DNA of 11,864 nt from Candidatus Sericytochromatia bacterium (GTDB taxonomy: Bacteria; Cyanobacteriota; Sericytochromatia; UBA7694; JACMQJ01): the NCBI GenBank assembly GCA_014377055.1, contig JACMQJ010000195.1, positions 1-11,864 on the forward strand, in the 5' to 3' direction. Position numbers and translations under genes: made by a program. Position 1 is the stretch's first letter. Each line of letters starts with the position of its first letter. The notes under the pieces are model-generated. The model saw only the letters and a list, made by a program, of their open reading frames with translations. It ran no database searches and had not been told where the DNA came from. Positions 1 to 6,115 of this stretch are shown piece by piece.

Positions 1-51
1 AAATGGTTTAATTAGATCAAGAGATTAAAAAACTTCTAAGGAGGTAATTTT

Positions 52-483
52 ATGAGTTTACGTAAAAAACTAATTGATACTATTGGTATTGTTCACCCTG
101 AATGGGAACTAGGTTCGAGAAAAGATGACAATAAATCTATACAAGCTCCTGACAGTAAAGTTTTTGCATATTTAACTACTGAGTTTGGAGGAGTAACGAT
201 TAATGCAAGACTTTATAAAACTGATAGTGAGTTAATTAAGTTTTCAGGACTTTATTGCCAATCATCTAGGGAGTATAAAATCGGGAGATGGAAAGATGAA
301 GTTATTGATATAAGACTAGAAAATGAAAATGAAATCACTAATTATATAAAAATTTTAGAGGTAGCTCATAATAGAAGAAAGAAAAAACCTTTGAAAGCTA
401 CAAAAGTAACTAATAAATCTCAGTTACATACTCTTTTACCATTAAAGTCACAAGATTTTATTAAAGTAACCTCATTAAATTAA
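52..483 (+). CDS. Hypothetical protein, 143 aa
   Basis: I do not recognise this protein. The start is well supported: an AAGGAGGT Shine-Dalgarno site at 38-45 lies 6 nt before the ATG. The first 105 residues look like a compact alpha/beta domain, with strand-like stretches around residues 36-41, 46-54 and 62-70. A strand then a helix follow at about 84-105 (VIDIRLENE, then ITNYIKILEVAH). Residues 107-118 are strongly basic (NRRKKKPLK), which could be a nucleic-acid-binding tail. The ending strand-helix pattern faintly recalls DUF5655-type domains, but the resemblance is too weak to name. There is no signal peptide or membrane segment. An intrinsic terminator follows directly, so it is probably transcribed apart from the genes after it. 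Its upstream partner, if any, lies outside the window. Confidence 0.8.
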   Translation: MSLRKKLIDTIGIVHPEWELGSRKDDNKSIQAPDSKVFAYLTTEFGGVTINARLYKTDSELIKFSGLYCQSSREYKIGRWKDEVIDIRLENENEITNYIKILEVAHNRRKKKPLKATKVTNKSQLHTLLPLKSQDFIKVTSLN

Positions 484-525
484 AAATTTAGTAATTTAAA
501 ATATATTGGATATATAGTAAAAGTA

Positions 526-578
526 TTTACCTTAAAACTTTTTAAGGTAAATCTTATCTTTTTAGTTTTTTTATACAA
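526..578 (+). terminator. Intrinsic terminator after the 143-aa gene
   Basis: A perfect 12-bp inverted repeat (526-537 TTTACCTTAAAA and 540-551 TTTTAAGGTAAA) leaves only CT between the arms, so in RNA the last pair probably opens to give a tetraloop. It is followed by a T-rich stretch at 552-572 and starts 42 nt after the stop codon. This is a normal place and shape for Rho-independent termination. The stem is A+T-rich with only two adjacent G-C pairs, so efficiency is uncertain. Confidence 0.75.
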
Positions 579-592
579 GATTTGCTTTAGCT

Positions 593-606
593 ATTATCCA
601 AAATTA
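593..606 (+). repeat. 14-bp direct repeat, copy 1
   Basis: ATTATCCAAAATTA occurs here and again, without a mismatch, at 622-635, with 15 nt between the copies (29 bp start to start, close to three helical turns). The pair sits between the terminator of the preceding gene and the DUF4258-DUF262-glycosylase unit. Tandem operator sites for a regulator of that unit are the obvious reading, but no regulator is encoded nearby and A+T-rich DNA makes chance repeats more likely. Apart from these repeats and the terminator I see no clear gene or well-spaced promoter in 484-748. Confidence 0.5.
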
Positions 607-621
607 TTGTAATTAAATCAA

Positions 622-635
622 ATTATCCAAAATTA
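622..635 (+). repeat. 14-bp direct repeat, copy 2
   Basis: Second identical copy of ATTATCCAAAATTA, 113 nt before the preferred start of the DUF4258 gene. It is on the same strand as copy 1. A candidate operator half or duplicated binding site. Confidence 0.5.
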
Positions 636-748
636 GTTTTAAGAGAGCTAATACATAAAATCAAAAATAATTATTCTTTTGATATTTTATTATATTGGTT
701 ATCTTTGTCATGCCTTTAAAAATATCTATTAATCATGAAAGGACAAAT

Positions 749-1042
749 ATGAGTCAATTAAATTTCACAAACCATTCTATAAAAAGAATGTCTAAAAGAA
801 AAATTTCTTGGCAGGAAATAGAAATCTGCCTATCTTATGGAGATGTAATCCATAAGACTGGAGCAAAGCATCACGTAATTTCAAGAAAAGTTTTGAGCCA
901 GTGGGGGCTTTCTGAAAAGCTAAATGGTCTATGTGTGATAGTTTCAAAAGATGAATACATAATCACAACGTTTAAGAGCAAAAATATTATTTCATATACA
1001 AAACGTTTAAGCAAAAACGATTTAAGAAAATTTTACGCCTAA
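749..1042 (+). CDS. DUF4258 family small protein, 97 aa
   Basis: The protein resembles the DUF4258 family, small RelE/ParE-like-fold proteins often found in toxin-antitoxin and mobile contexts. Seen: FTNHSIKRMSKRKIS at residues 6-20 (the family's H-x3-R-M-x2-R-x-I pattern), a central GDVIHKTGAKHHV stretch, and the late strands LCVIVSKDEYIITTF at 61-75. I chose the ATG at 749 because AAAGGA at 738-743 sits 5 nt before it. An in-frame ATG at 695 would add 18 residues (MVIFVMPLK...) with no ribosome site. The stop codon overlaps the Shine-Dalgarno site of the DUF262 gene, so the two are probably translated together. A toxic or RNA-acting role is possible by family, but no separate antitoxin gene is visible; it could instead be an accessory subunit of the DUF262 protein. 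Confidence 0.75.
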   Translation: MSQLNFTNHSIKRMSKRKISWQEIEICLSYGDVIHKTGAKHHVISRKVLSQWGLSEKLNGLCVIVSKDEYIITTFKSKNIISYTKRLSKNDLRKFYA

Positions 1043-1056
1043 AGGAGGCTTAACCA

Positions 1057-2718
1057 ATGAGCATTGATAATTTACTTTCTCAGATCAAAAATGTAAGAGT
1101 TTCACAAACTCAGGTAAACAGAAAAATTAAAGACTTAATAAGTGAATTTAAAAAAGGTGAGATTTTTATTCCTGAATATCAAAGAGCCTTTGTTTGGGAT
1201 AATACTGTCCAAAGTCGCTTTATTGAAAGCATTTTTATGAATATACCTGTACCACCTATTTTCTTTTTGGAAAAATATGATGAAGAAACAGGCGAAATAA
1301 AATATGAAGTAATTGACGGAGTTCAAAGACTTTCTACTCTATTAAGCTTCTTTGATGATAAATTAAAGCTTTCTTCAGGTCTTAAGTTATCTGATATTGA
1401 AAGAATGAGTTTTAATAAACTACCTTCACCTATCGGAAATTTATTTTTAAACAGAGAAATTACAACTCTAATTATTGGTAGAACAACCCATCCAGAAATT
1501 CAGTTTGAAATTTTTGAACGTCTTAATCGTGGCTCAGTTTCTTTAAGTCATCAAGAGTTAAGAAACTGTATGTATCATGGTAATTTCAACAATTTTATTC
1601 TTTCTCTAAATAAATATAAGCCTTATCGTGAAATACTTTCATCATTTGCACAGTTTAAAGAACCTGTAGCTGGTGAGCCAAGTAAAAATAGGATGCTTGA
1701 TGTAGAAATGATTCTAAGACTTTTTACATTATTTGAATCTTTTTGTGAAACTGGTAAATATATTTCACCTAAAAAAGATCAATTAAATTTTTATATGAGA
1801 ATCAAACGTGAAAGAGAAAATCAAACACTTAAAGAAGACTTACAGGATAGTTATTCAAAGACAAATGAAGAGCTTGACTTCCTTTTTAAAAAGTGTTGTG
1901 ATCTCGCTGACCTAATTTTTGGTAATAAGTCTTTTAGAAGGTTTAAAGTAAGTAAAACAGAAGCTGATTTTATTGGGTTTAATAAAGCTGTATTTGATAT
2001 TCAGATGCTTGGGTTTATGGATTATCAGATTATTGATATTGAAGATAAAGTAGAAATAATATATCAGGAATTTCTTGATATATCATCTTTTAATGATATT
2101 TTTATTGATTCAATAAATCGTAGTACAGACCATAAAATAAATGAACGAATAGAAATATGGAAAGATGCTTTACAGGATATAGTGACTAATCCTCAATTCT
2201 ATTTTAAAAAACTAGAAAAACATAAATCCCTATTTCATCATAAGCCAGAATGTTGTTATTGTAGTAAGCAAATTAAAAATTTTGATGATAGTTACTGCTG
2301 TAACGATCCAGAATCTTTACTTTATCATAGAAGCTGTTACTTAAATATACCAAATCTTAAACCATCAATTTTGAAAAAGAAAAGCTCTGAATTAAGCTTT
2401 AAATGGAATGAACAAACTTACGAGATGGAGGCAGCTAAGGCATTAGAGTTAATTGTTAATGAAATATCTGAAAAAATAGCTGATGATTCTTATCAATTAG
2501 AGAGATTAAAAACTTTTGAATTTATTGGTTCGTTAGAAAAATTGCGTAACCTAAATCAAAACAATTCAGGAAAATCAAGAGCTTTTAAGCCTATTAATCT
2601 TTTAATTTCTGGTGAAAAACAATTCTTGGAAACTGTCCAAGAAAAAAATGTGTGTATAAATAACATTCATGAATTTACTTCATGTTTTGGTTTTGCTGAT
2701 AATTTTATTATTCTATAA
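1057..2718 (+). CDS. DUF262 (GmrS/SspE N-terminal-like) protein with C-terminal zinc knuckle
   Basis: The N-terminal ~200 residues are a DUF262 domain, the ParB/Srx-like nucleotide-binding fold of GmrS, SspE and related restriction factors. Seen: IPEYQRAFVW at 38-47, the QSRFIESIFMNIPVPPI block at 52-68, the signature IDGVQR at 86-91 (DGxQR), and FERLNRGSVSLSHQELRN at 153-170. DGxQR is required for NTP hydrolysis in studied relatives. The middle (about 200-390) is helical. At 399-427 there is C399-x2-C402 ... H424-x2-C427, matching the zinc ligands of an HNH treble clef, but only 21 residues separate the pairs and no catalytic DH motif is present. The last 125 residues (FKWNEQTYEMEAAKALEL from 400s onward) are unrecognised. 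AAAGGAGG at 1041-1048 sets the start. A GTG-started HhH gene follows 11 nt after the stop. Inferred role: NTP-dependent sensor or effector against modified DNA, lacking its own DUF1524 nuclease. Confidence 0.85.
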   Translation: MSIDNLLSQIKNVRVSQTQVNRKIKDLISEFKKGEIFIPEYQRAFVWDNTVQSRFIESIFMNIPVPPIFFLEKYDEETGEIKYEVIDGVQRLSTLLSFFDDKLKLSSGLKLSDIERMSFNKLPSPIGNLFLNREITTLIIGRTTHPEIQFEIFERLNRGSVSLSHQELRNCMYHGNFNNFILSLNKYKPYREILSSFAQFKEPVAGEPSKNRMLDVEMILRLFTLFESFCETGKYISPKKDQLNFYMRIKRERENQTLKEDLQDSYSKTNEELDFLFKKCCDLADLIFGNKSFRRFKVSKTEADFIGFNKAVFDIQMLGFMDYQIIDIEDKVEIIYQEFLDISSFNDIFIDSINRSTDHKINERIEIWKDALQDIVTNPQFYFKKLEKHKSLFHHKPECCYCSKQIKNFDDSYCCNDPESLLYHRSCYLNIPNLKPSILKKKSSELSFKWNEQTYEMEAAKALELIVNEISEKIADDSYQLERLKTFEFIGSLEKLRNLNQNNSGKSRAFKPINLLISGEKQFLETVQEKNVCINNIHEFTSCFGFADNFIIL

Positions 2719-2729
2719 AGGAAAAAACT

Positions 2730-3398
2730 GTGAATAAAGAACAAAAAAGAGAAAAATTAATCTCATCATTAAAAAATTTACCTGACTATATGACTAAAAG
2801 GCTTAATGAGTTAAAAGCTGAATTTATTGGTCTTGAAAGAAAAGATTTTATCTGGCATTATATACTCCAAAGCTTTTCCACTATGGGAAATTCTCGTGGT
2901 CATGCGGGGTTAATTCTAAACAAAAGTAACTATAATCTTGTTACTTTTGATGCTGTTAAAGATTTATCACCTGAAAGTAGACTATCACGTTTTGATTCTA
3001 TATTAAGACGTGCTGATGTAAGAATGCCAAGCCAAAAAGCTCAATGGCTGAAAGTAAATTTTGATAAAATTGTTGCTATGGGTGGGTTGGAAGAAGCAAA
3101 GAAAAAAGCTTTATCACAAAATGGTACGCAAGCTAAGATTGATTTTATGAAAACATTCTCAGGTATTGGAGAAAAGTATGCAAGGAACATCTGGCTCGAT
3201 GTTTATCATCCTGATTTTCATAATAATATAGCTATAGATGATCGTATAAAAAAGGTTACTCAATCTCTTGGTTATAATTTTGATAATTACCATCAACATG
3301 AGAATTTTTATCTTAACGTGGCAAAAGATGCAGGTATTAATGGTTGGGAGCTTGACCGATTATTGTATAATTATACTGACTATTTCATGAAAGCATAA
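2730..3398 (+). CDS. Putative HhH-GPD DNA glycosylase/AP lyase, no Fe-S cluster
   Basis: A 222-aa protein with the core of the helix-hairpin-helix DNA glycosylase superfamily (EndoIII/OGG). Seen: the hairpin FSGIGEKYA at residues 143-151, matching the LPGVGRKTA motif of Nth, with Lys149 at the place of the Schiff-base lysine. IAIDDRIKKV at 167-176 matches AVDTHV, with Asp170 at the place of the catalytic aspartate. The Lys-Asp spacing is 21 residues, slightly longer than in Nth. There is no cysteine anywhere, so the C-terminal [4Fe-4S] cluster of Nth and MutY is absent, as in OGG-type enzymes. The N-terminal half is helical. By family, it would cut the N-glycosidic bond of a damaged or modified base and nick the strand; the substrate cannot be told. 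The start is GTG at 2730, with AAAGGA at 2717-2722 overlapping the stop of the DUF262 gene, which implies one operon. Confidence 0.75.
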   Translation: MNKEQKREKLISSLKNLPDYMTKRLNELKAEFIGLERKDFIWHYILQSFSTMGNSRGHAGLILNKSNYNLVTFDAVKDLSPESRLSRFDSILRRADVRMPSQKAQWLKVNFDKIVAMGGLEEAKKKALSQNGTQAKIDFMKTFSGIGEKYARNIWLDVYHPDFHNNIAIDDRIKKVTQSLGYNFDNYHQHENFYLNVAKDAGINGWELDRLLYNYTDYFMKA

Positions 3399-3403
3399 CA
3401 GTC

Positions 3404-3465
3404 ATTTATATGTGTTTAGGGGAATAGTAAAAACTCTATTCCCTAAATACATATAAATTTATTTT
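3404..3465 (+). terminator. Long hairpin, likely terminator of the DUF262-glycosylase unit
   Basis: Arms at 3404-3427 and 3436-3458 pair over about 23 bp around an 8-nt loop, with one G.U wobble (or G-T mismatch in DNA) and one bulged G. A TTTATTTT stretch at 3458-3465 follows. It begins 5 nt after the stop of the glycosylase gene and ends 15 nt before the ribosome site of the next gene. The stem is much longer than a usual intrinsic terminator, and the T tract is broken by an A. It may therefore act as a partial terminator, an mRNA-stabilising 3' end, or an element reducing expression of the 135-aa gene. Confidence 0.6.
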
Positions 3466-3479
3466 AAAAAGGAAATAAT

Positions 3480-3887
3480 ATGATGGATAATAAAGAAAAA
3501 TTAAATAAACCAATAATCAAAGATTTTGTAAAAGAAAATTCTACTAATGTTAGTGTTATTCATCAATATATAGCAAATGAGCTATTGAAGCATGATATTC
3601 TTCATAATGTTAGAACTAAAGATCAAAATATATCAATTCTAAGAAACAAAAGAAATGCTGTTGCATTTATTGATTTTAAAGTTGAATGTAGCGAATATGG
3701 CTATCCTGTAGTTAGAATTAGAGAAGAAATACCGTTTTATGATGCAAGAATTGTCCCATATTCACCAGATGGAAATTGCAAATTTTCTAAAAGATATAAT
3801 AAGCTAGAAGGTGAAAAAGTTAATATAGGTATCACTAATGATGATGCTTTGGAATTAACTATAAAGGCATTAAAAAGTATCTTATAA
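3480..3887 (+). CDS. Hypothetical protein, 135 aa
   Basis: Unrecognised. AAAAAGGA at 3466-3473 supports translation from the tandem ATG codons at 3480 and 3483; which is used cannot be decided. The N-terminal ~45 residues are predicted helical, then come strand-like segments at about 51-54, 60-69 (AVAFIDFKVE) and 76-82 (PVVRIRE). The protein ends with a strand and a helix (KVNIGITN at 113-120, then DALELTIKALKSIL). It has two cysteines (70 and 100) and no signal peptide or membrane segment. The closing strand-helix is loosely like that of the 143-aa gene at the window start, so the two may share a fold; this is only a visual impression. It follows the long hairpin and ends 21 nt from the convergent end of murF. 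Confidence 0.75.
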   Translation: MMDNKEKLNKPIIKDFVKENSTNVSVIHQYIANELLKHDILHNVRTKDQNISILRNKRNAVAFIDFKVECSEYGYPVVRIREEIPFYDARIVPYSPDGNCKFSKRYNKLEGEKVNIGITNDDALELTIKALKSIL

Positions 3888-3908
3888 AAATTTAATCGCT
3901 AAAAAATA

Positions 3909-5303
3909 TTAGTTAGTCAAGTAGCTGATTATTTCTTCTAATTTTGCACCTCTTGATGCTTTTAGTAAAATATCAATATCAGAATCAAGATATTTTTTTA
4001 GATATTCAGATGCTTGTTGATTATTATCAAATAATATAGTTTTTGATATTTTTTCTGGATTATTCTTTAAACCATCTTTAATAGCTTGTGTATTTTGACC
4101 AATTAAAATTAGTTGGTCAAAATCTAAATTAGAACAAAATTCTCCTACTTCGTAATGTTCACGGTACGAATGTTCGCCAAGCTCTTTCATTTCACCAATT
4201 ACTAATATTTTTTTCTTTTTATCACTAGATTCAATAAATGTTTTTATACTTGCCTTCATTGATTCAGGATTGGCATTATAGGCGTCATTAATAAAATTTG
4301 CTTGTTTTATTTTTATTATTTCACTTCTTCCAGATAAATTTTCAAAGCTTAAATCAATAAAATCAGGATAAGAGATATTTAAAATTTTTGCTAAAGATAA
4401 TACTAATAAAGCATTAGATATTTGATGTTGACCATGTACCGAAAGGCAAGCTTCATAAGTTTTATTTGTTTGATTATCTTTATAAGTAAAGTATTGCTTG
4501 TTATCTTTTATCCATGATTTTTCTGAGGTCAAAACACAATTATCATTTTCTTTGAGATCAACACTTATTAATTTATCGCTATTTTTGAATGACTTTGACA
4601 TTTCTAATAAATATTTATCATAAGCAGGAATTATGATATATCCGTCATTATTTTCTATATATTTTGCTAATTCCCATTTAGCCTCAGCTATATCTTTTTT
4701 TGAGCCTAATAACTCTATGTGTGCTGAACCGATACCTGTTATAATACCAACATTTGGCTCTGCAATTAATGCCAATTCTTCTATTTGTCCTTTTCCTCTC
4801 ATTCCCATTTCAATTATTGCTATTTTATGTTCTTCTCTAAGCTGCAATAATGTTTGAGGTACACCAATTTCATTATTAAAATTAGCTTCTGATTTATAGG
4901 TTTCAAAAAACTGACTTAAAAAAGCATAAGCTATTTCTTTGGTAGAAGTTTTCCCTGAGCTGCCAGTTATACCTATAACAAAAGGATTAATTTTTTTTCT
5001 GACAAAATTTGCAATTTGCTGATATGCCTTAAGTGTATTATCAACTTCAATAAATGTTTTATTTTCAATTAAGTTGTAATTTTCATTTTTTTGGACAATA
5101 ACTCCCTCAGCTCCATTAGAAAAGGTATTATCTATAAATTTATGTCCATTAAAATTTTCACCAACTAAAGGAATAAAAAGCTCACCTGATTTGATTGTTC
5201 TTGAATCGGTAGAAATATTAATAAAATGTTCTTTTCCTTTTGCAAGAAGTTTACCATTGATCATCTCTAAGATTTGTTCTAACTTAATTCCTGCTTGTAA
5301 CAT
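3909..5303 (-). CDS. murF: UDP-N-acetylmuramoyl-tripeptide--D-alanyl-D-alanine ligase (MurF)
   Basis: MurF is the cytoplasmic ATP-dependent ligase that adds D-Ala-D-Ala to UDP-MurNAc-tripeptide, the last soluble step of peptidoglycan precursor synthesis. Seen: the N-terminal substrate domain with STDSRTIKSGELFIPLVGENFNGH (31-54, in the middle DSRT at 33-36); P-loop GITGSSGKTSTKE at 111-123; NFNNEIGVPQTLL at 141-153; EMGMRGKGQIEEL at 165-177; GIGSAHIELLGS at 190-201; and Lys209 of AEAKWEL, probably the carbamylated lysine of Mur ligases. The C-terminal domain has NDAYNANPESM at 339-349, VIGEMKELGEHS at 368-379 and LLKASRGAKLEEI at 447-459. At 464 aa it has the usual length. A GGAG site on the - strand (5309-5312) lies 5 nt before the ATG. 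It stands alone, with no other mur or dcw genes beside it, converges on the island to its left and diverges from the TPR gene to its right. Confidence 0.96.
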   Translation of the reverse strand: MLQAGIKLEQILEMINGKLLAKGKEHFINISTDSRTIKSGELFIPLVGENFNGHKFIDNTFSNGAEGVIVQKNENYNLIENKTFIEVDNTLKAYQQIANFVRKKINPFVIGITGSSGKTSTKEIAYAFLSQFFETYKSEANFNNEIGVPQTLLQLREEHKIAIIEMGMRGKGQIEELALIAEPNVGIITGIGSAHIELLGSKKDIAEAKWELAKYIENNDGYIIIPAYDKYLLEMSKSFKNSDKLISVDLKENDNCVLTSEKSWIKDNKQYFTYKDNQTNKTYEACLSVHGQHQISNALLVLSLAKILNISYPDFIDLSFENLSGRSEIIKIKQANFINDAYNANPESMKASIKTFIESSDKKKKILVIGEMKELGEHSYREHYEVGEFCSNLDFDQLILIGQNTQAIKDGLKNNPEKISKTILFDNNQQASEYLKKYLDSDIDILLKASRGAKLEEIISYLTN

Positions 5304-5362
5304 TTTTTCTCCAACTAATATCTTTATTCAAGCAAAATTTGCTCTATTTTTTAATTAAAAAT

Positions 5363-5368
5363 ATTATA
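5363..5368 (-). promoter_or_regulatory. Candidate -10 box for murF
   Basis: On the - strand this reads TATAAT, preceded by AGT, about 60 nt before the murF ATG. No good -35 box is present at 16-18 nt. It lies in the 140-bp divergent spacer with murF on one side and the TPR gene on the other. Support is the perfect -10 hexamer and its position only. Confidence 0.4.
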
Positions 5369-5400
5369 ACTGAATTAATTATTAATAGACATTTTTTAAA

Positions 5401-5409
5401 TGATATAAT
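5401..5409 (+). promoter_or_regulatory. Extended -10 promoter for the TPR gene
   Basis: TGATATAAT is a full extended -10 element (TGn plus TATAAT), which can work with a weak -35. It lies 34 nt before the ATG at 5444, giving an expected transcript start near 5416. A TAGACA hexamer at 5386-5391 resembles a -35 box but is only 12 nt away, too close to pair with it. Confidence 0.55.
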
Positions 5410-5443
5410 TGTATTTGAAGTATTTTAAAGATAAAATTAAAAA

Positions 5444-5989
5444 ATGTTTGATTTGAATAGGGCAATAAAAGCAAAAATTGAAAATTTTTCTAATGATAAT
5501 ATAATTAAATCAGAAGAAAAATGTAATTTAGCAAGTCAGATCTTAAAAAAAGCGTCTGATACGAAAGATTTTACATTGATCTCTGATGCTATTGATTTAT
5601 ATTTTCAAGCTATTCAACTCTACTCCAAATCATCTAAGGCATATATAGCTTTAGCTTACATAGCTTCTCAATTTAGCCAATTAGAAGATTCAATTAAACT
5701 ATTAAATAAAGTGTTAGAAATTGATCCTTATAATAATAATGCAAAAAATATGATGAAACAATTGCAACAAGAGATAAAGAGCAAACATTTGAGTTCGATT
5801 TTAAAAAAGCACTCGGATAAATCTTTATCTGAATTAATTAAACCGTCAAAAAAGCAAAAGGTTGATTTTTTTGCAAAAATAGCTGAAATTTTTGTAATTA
5901 AGACAAAAAAATCAGTTAATAATAAATTAGTTAGAGACGATTTTTCAGATATGGTTCAGCAAACAAGAAAAAATATGACAAAATTCTAA
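5444..5989 (+). CDS. TPR-containing protein, 181 aa
   Basis: A small cytoplasmic TPR protein. The clearest repeat is residues 64-97 (SKAYIALAYIASQFSQLEDS, ending LEIDPYN), with the alanine and tyrosine pattern and the closing DP of a TPR. A weaker helical hairpin precedes it at about 26-62. After 111 the sequence turns lysine-rich (KPSKKQK at 133-139, KTKKS at 153-157) and ends in a basic, helical tail. There is no signal peptide. TPR modules bind peptides of partner proteins; the partner here is not known. The next gene on the same strand encodes a 957-aa protein 126 nt downstream, so it is a possible client. The ribosome site is weak (AAAG at 5427-5430), unlike its neighbours. A chaperone role of the SycD/LcrH kind is conceivable, but no secretion genes are in the window. 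Confidence 0.8.
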   Translation: MFDLNRAIKAKIENFSNDNIIKSEEKCNLASQILKKASDTKDFTLISDAIDLYFQAIQLYSKSSKAYIALAYIASQFSQLEDSIKLLNKVLEIDPYNNNAKNMMKQLQQEIKSKHLSSILKKHSDKSLSELIKPSKKQKVDFFAKIAEIFVIKTKKSVNNKLVRDDFSDMVQQTRKNMTKF

Positions 5990-6045
5990 TGGTTGTATTA
6001 AGTTTTTGTGTTTTATAGAAAGTATTTTTAAAAATATATCTAAGT

Positions 6046-6051
6046 TATAAT
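6046..6051 (+). promoter_or_regulatory. Candidate -10 box for the 957-aa gene
   Basis: TATAAT preceded by AGT, 64 nt before the ATG at 6116, in the 126-bp spacer after the TPR gene. No convincing -35 box or terminator is present in this spacer, so readthrough from the TPR gene is also possible. The same AGTTATAAT context occurs in front of murF on the other strand. Confidence 0.4.
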
Positions 6052-6115
6052 TCGGAGTTTTAATTAATAGAATACCCCGTACTTAGTGAGTTAGTTATTG
6101 AATAAGGAGATATAT

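Noticed and set aside
695..748. Upstream ATG that would lengthen the DUF4258 protein by 18 residues
   Set aside because: No ribosome site precedes it, and the added residues do not fit the family; AAAGGA sits correctly before the ATG at 749.
749..2718. DUF4258 and DUF262 genes as a toxin-antitoxin pair
   Set aside because: The DUF262 protein has conserved NTPase motifs and 553 residues, unlike any antitoxin, and no DNA-binding antitoxin domain is visible.
4633..4857. Open frame on the + strand inside murF
   Set aside because: Antisense to conserved MurF coding sequence, with no ribosome site.
5386..5409. TAGACA as the -35 box for TGATATAAT
   Set aside because: The spacer would be only 12 nt, too short for a sigma70-type promoter; the extended -10 alone is the better explanation.
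6098..6115. TTG start for the 957-aa protein
   Set aside because: The strong AAGGAGA ribosome site lies downstream of this TTG and is correctly spaced for the ATG at 6116.
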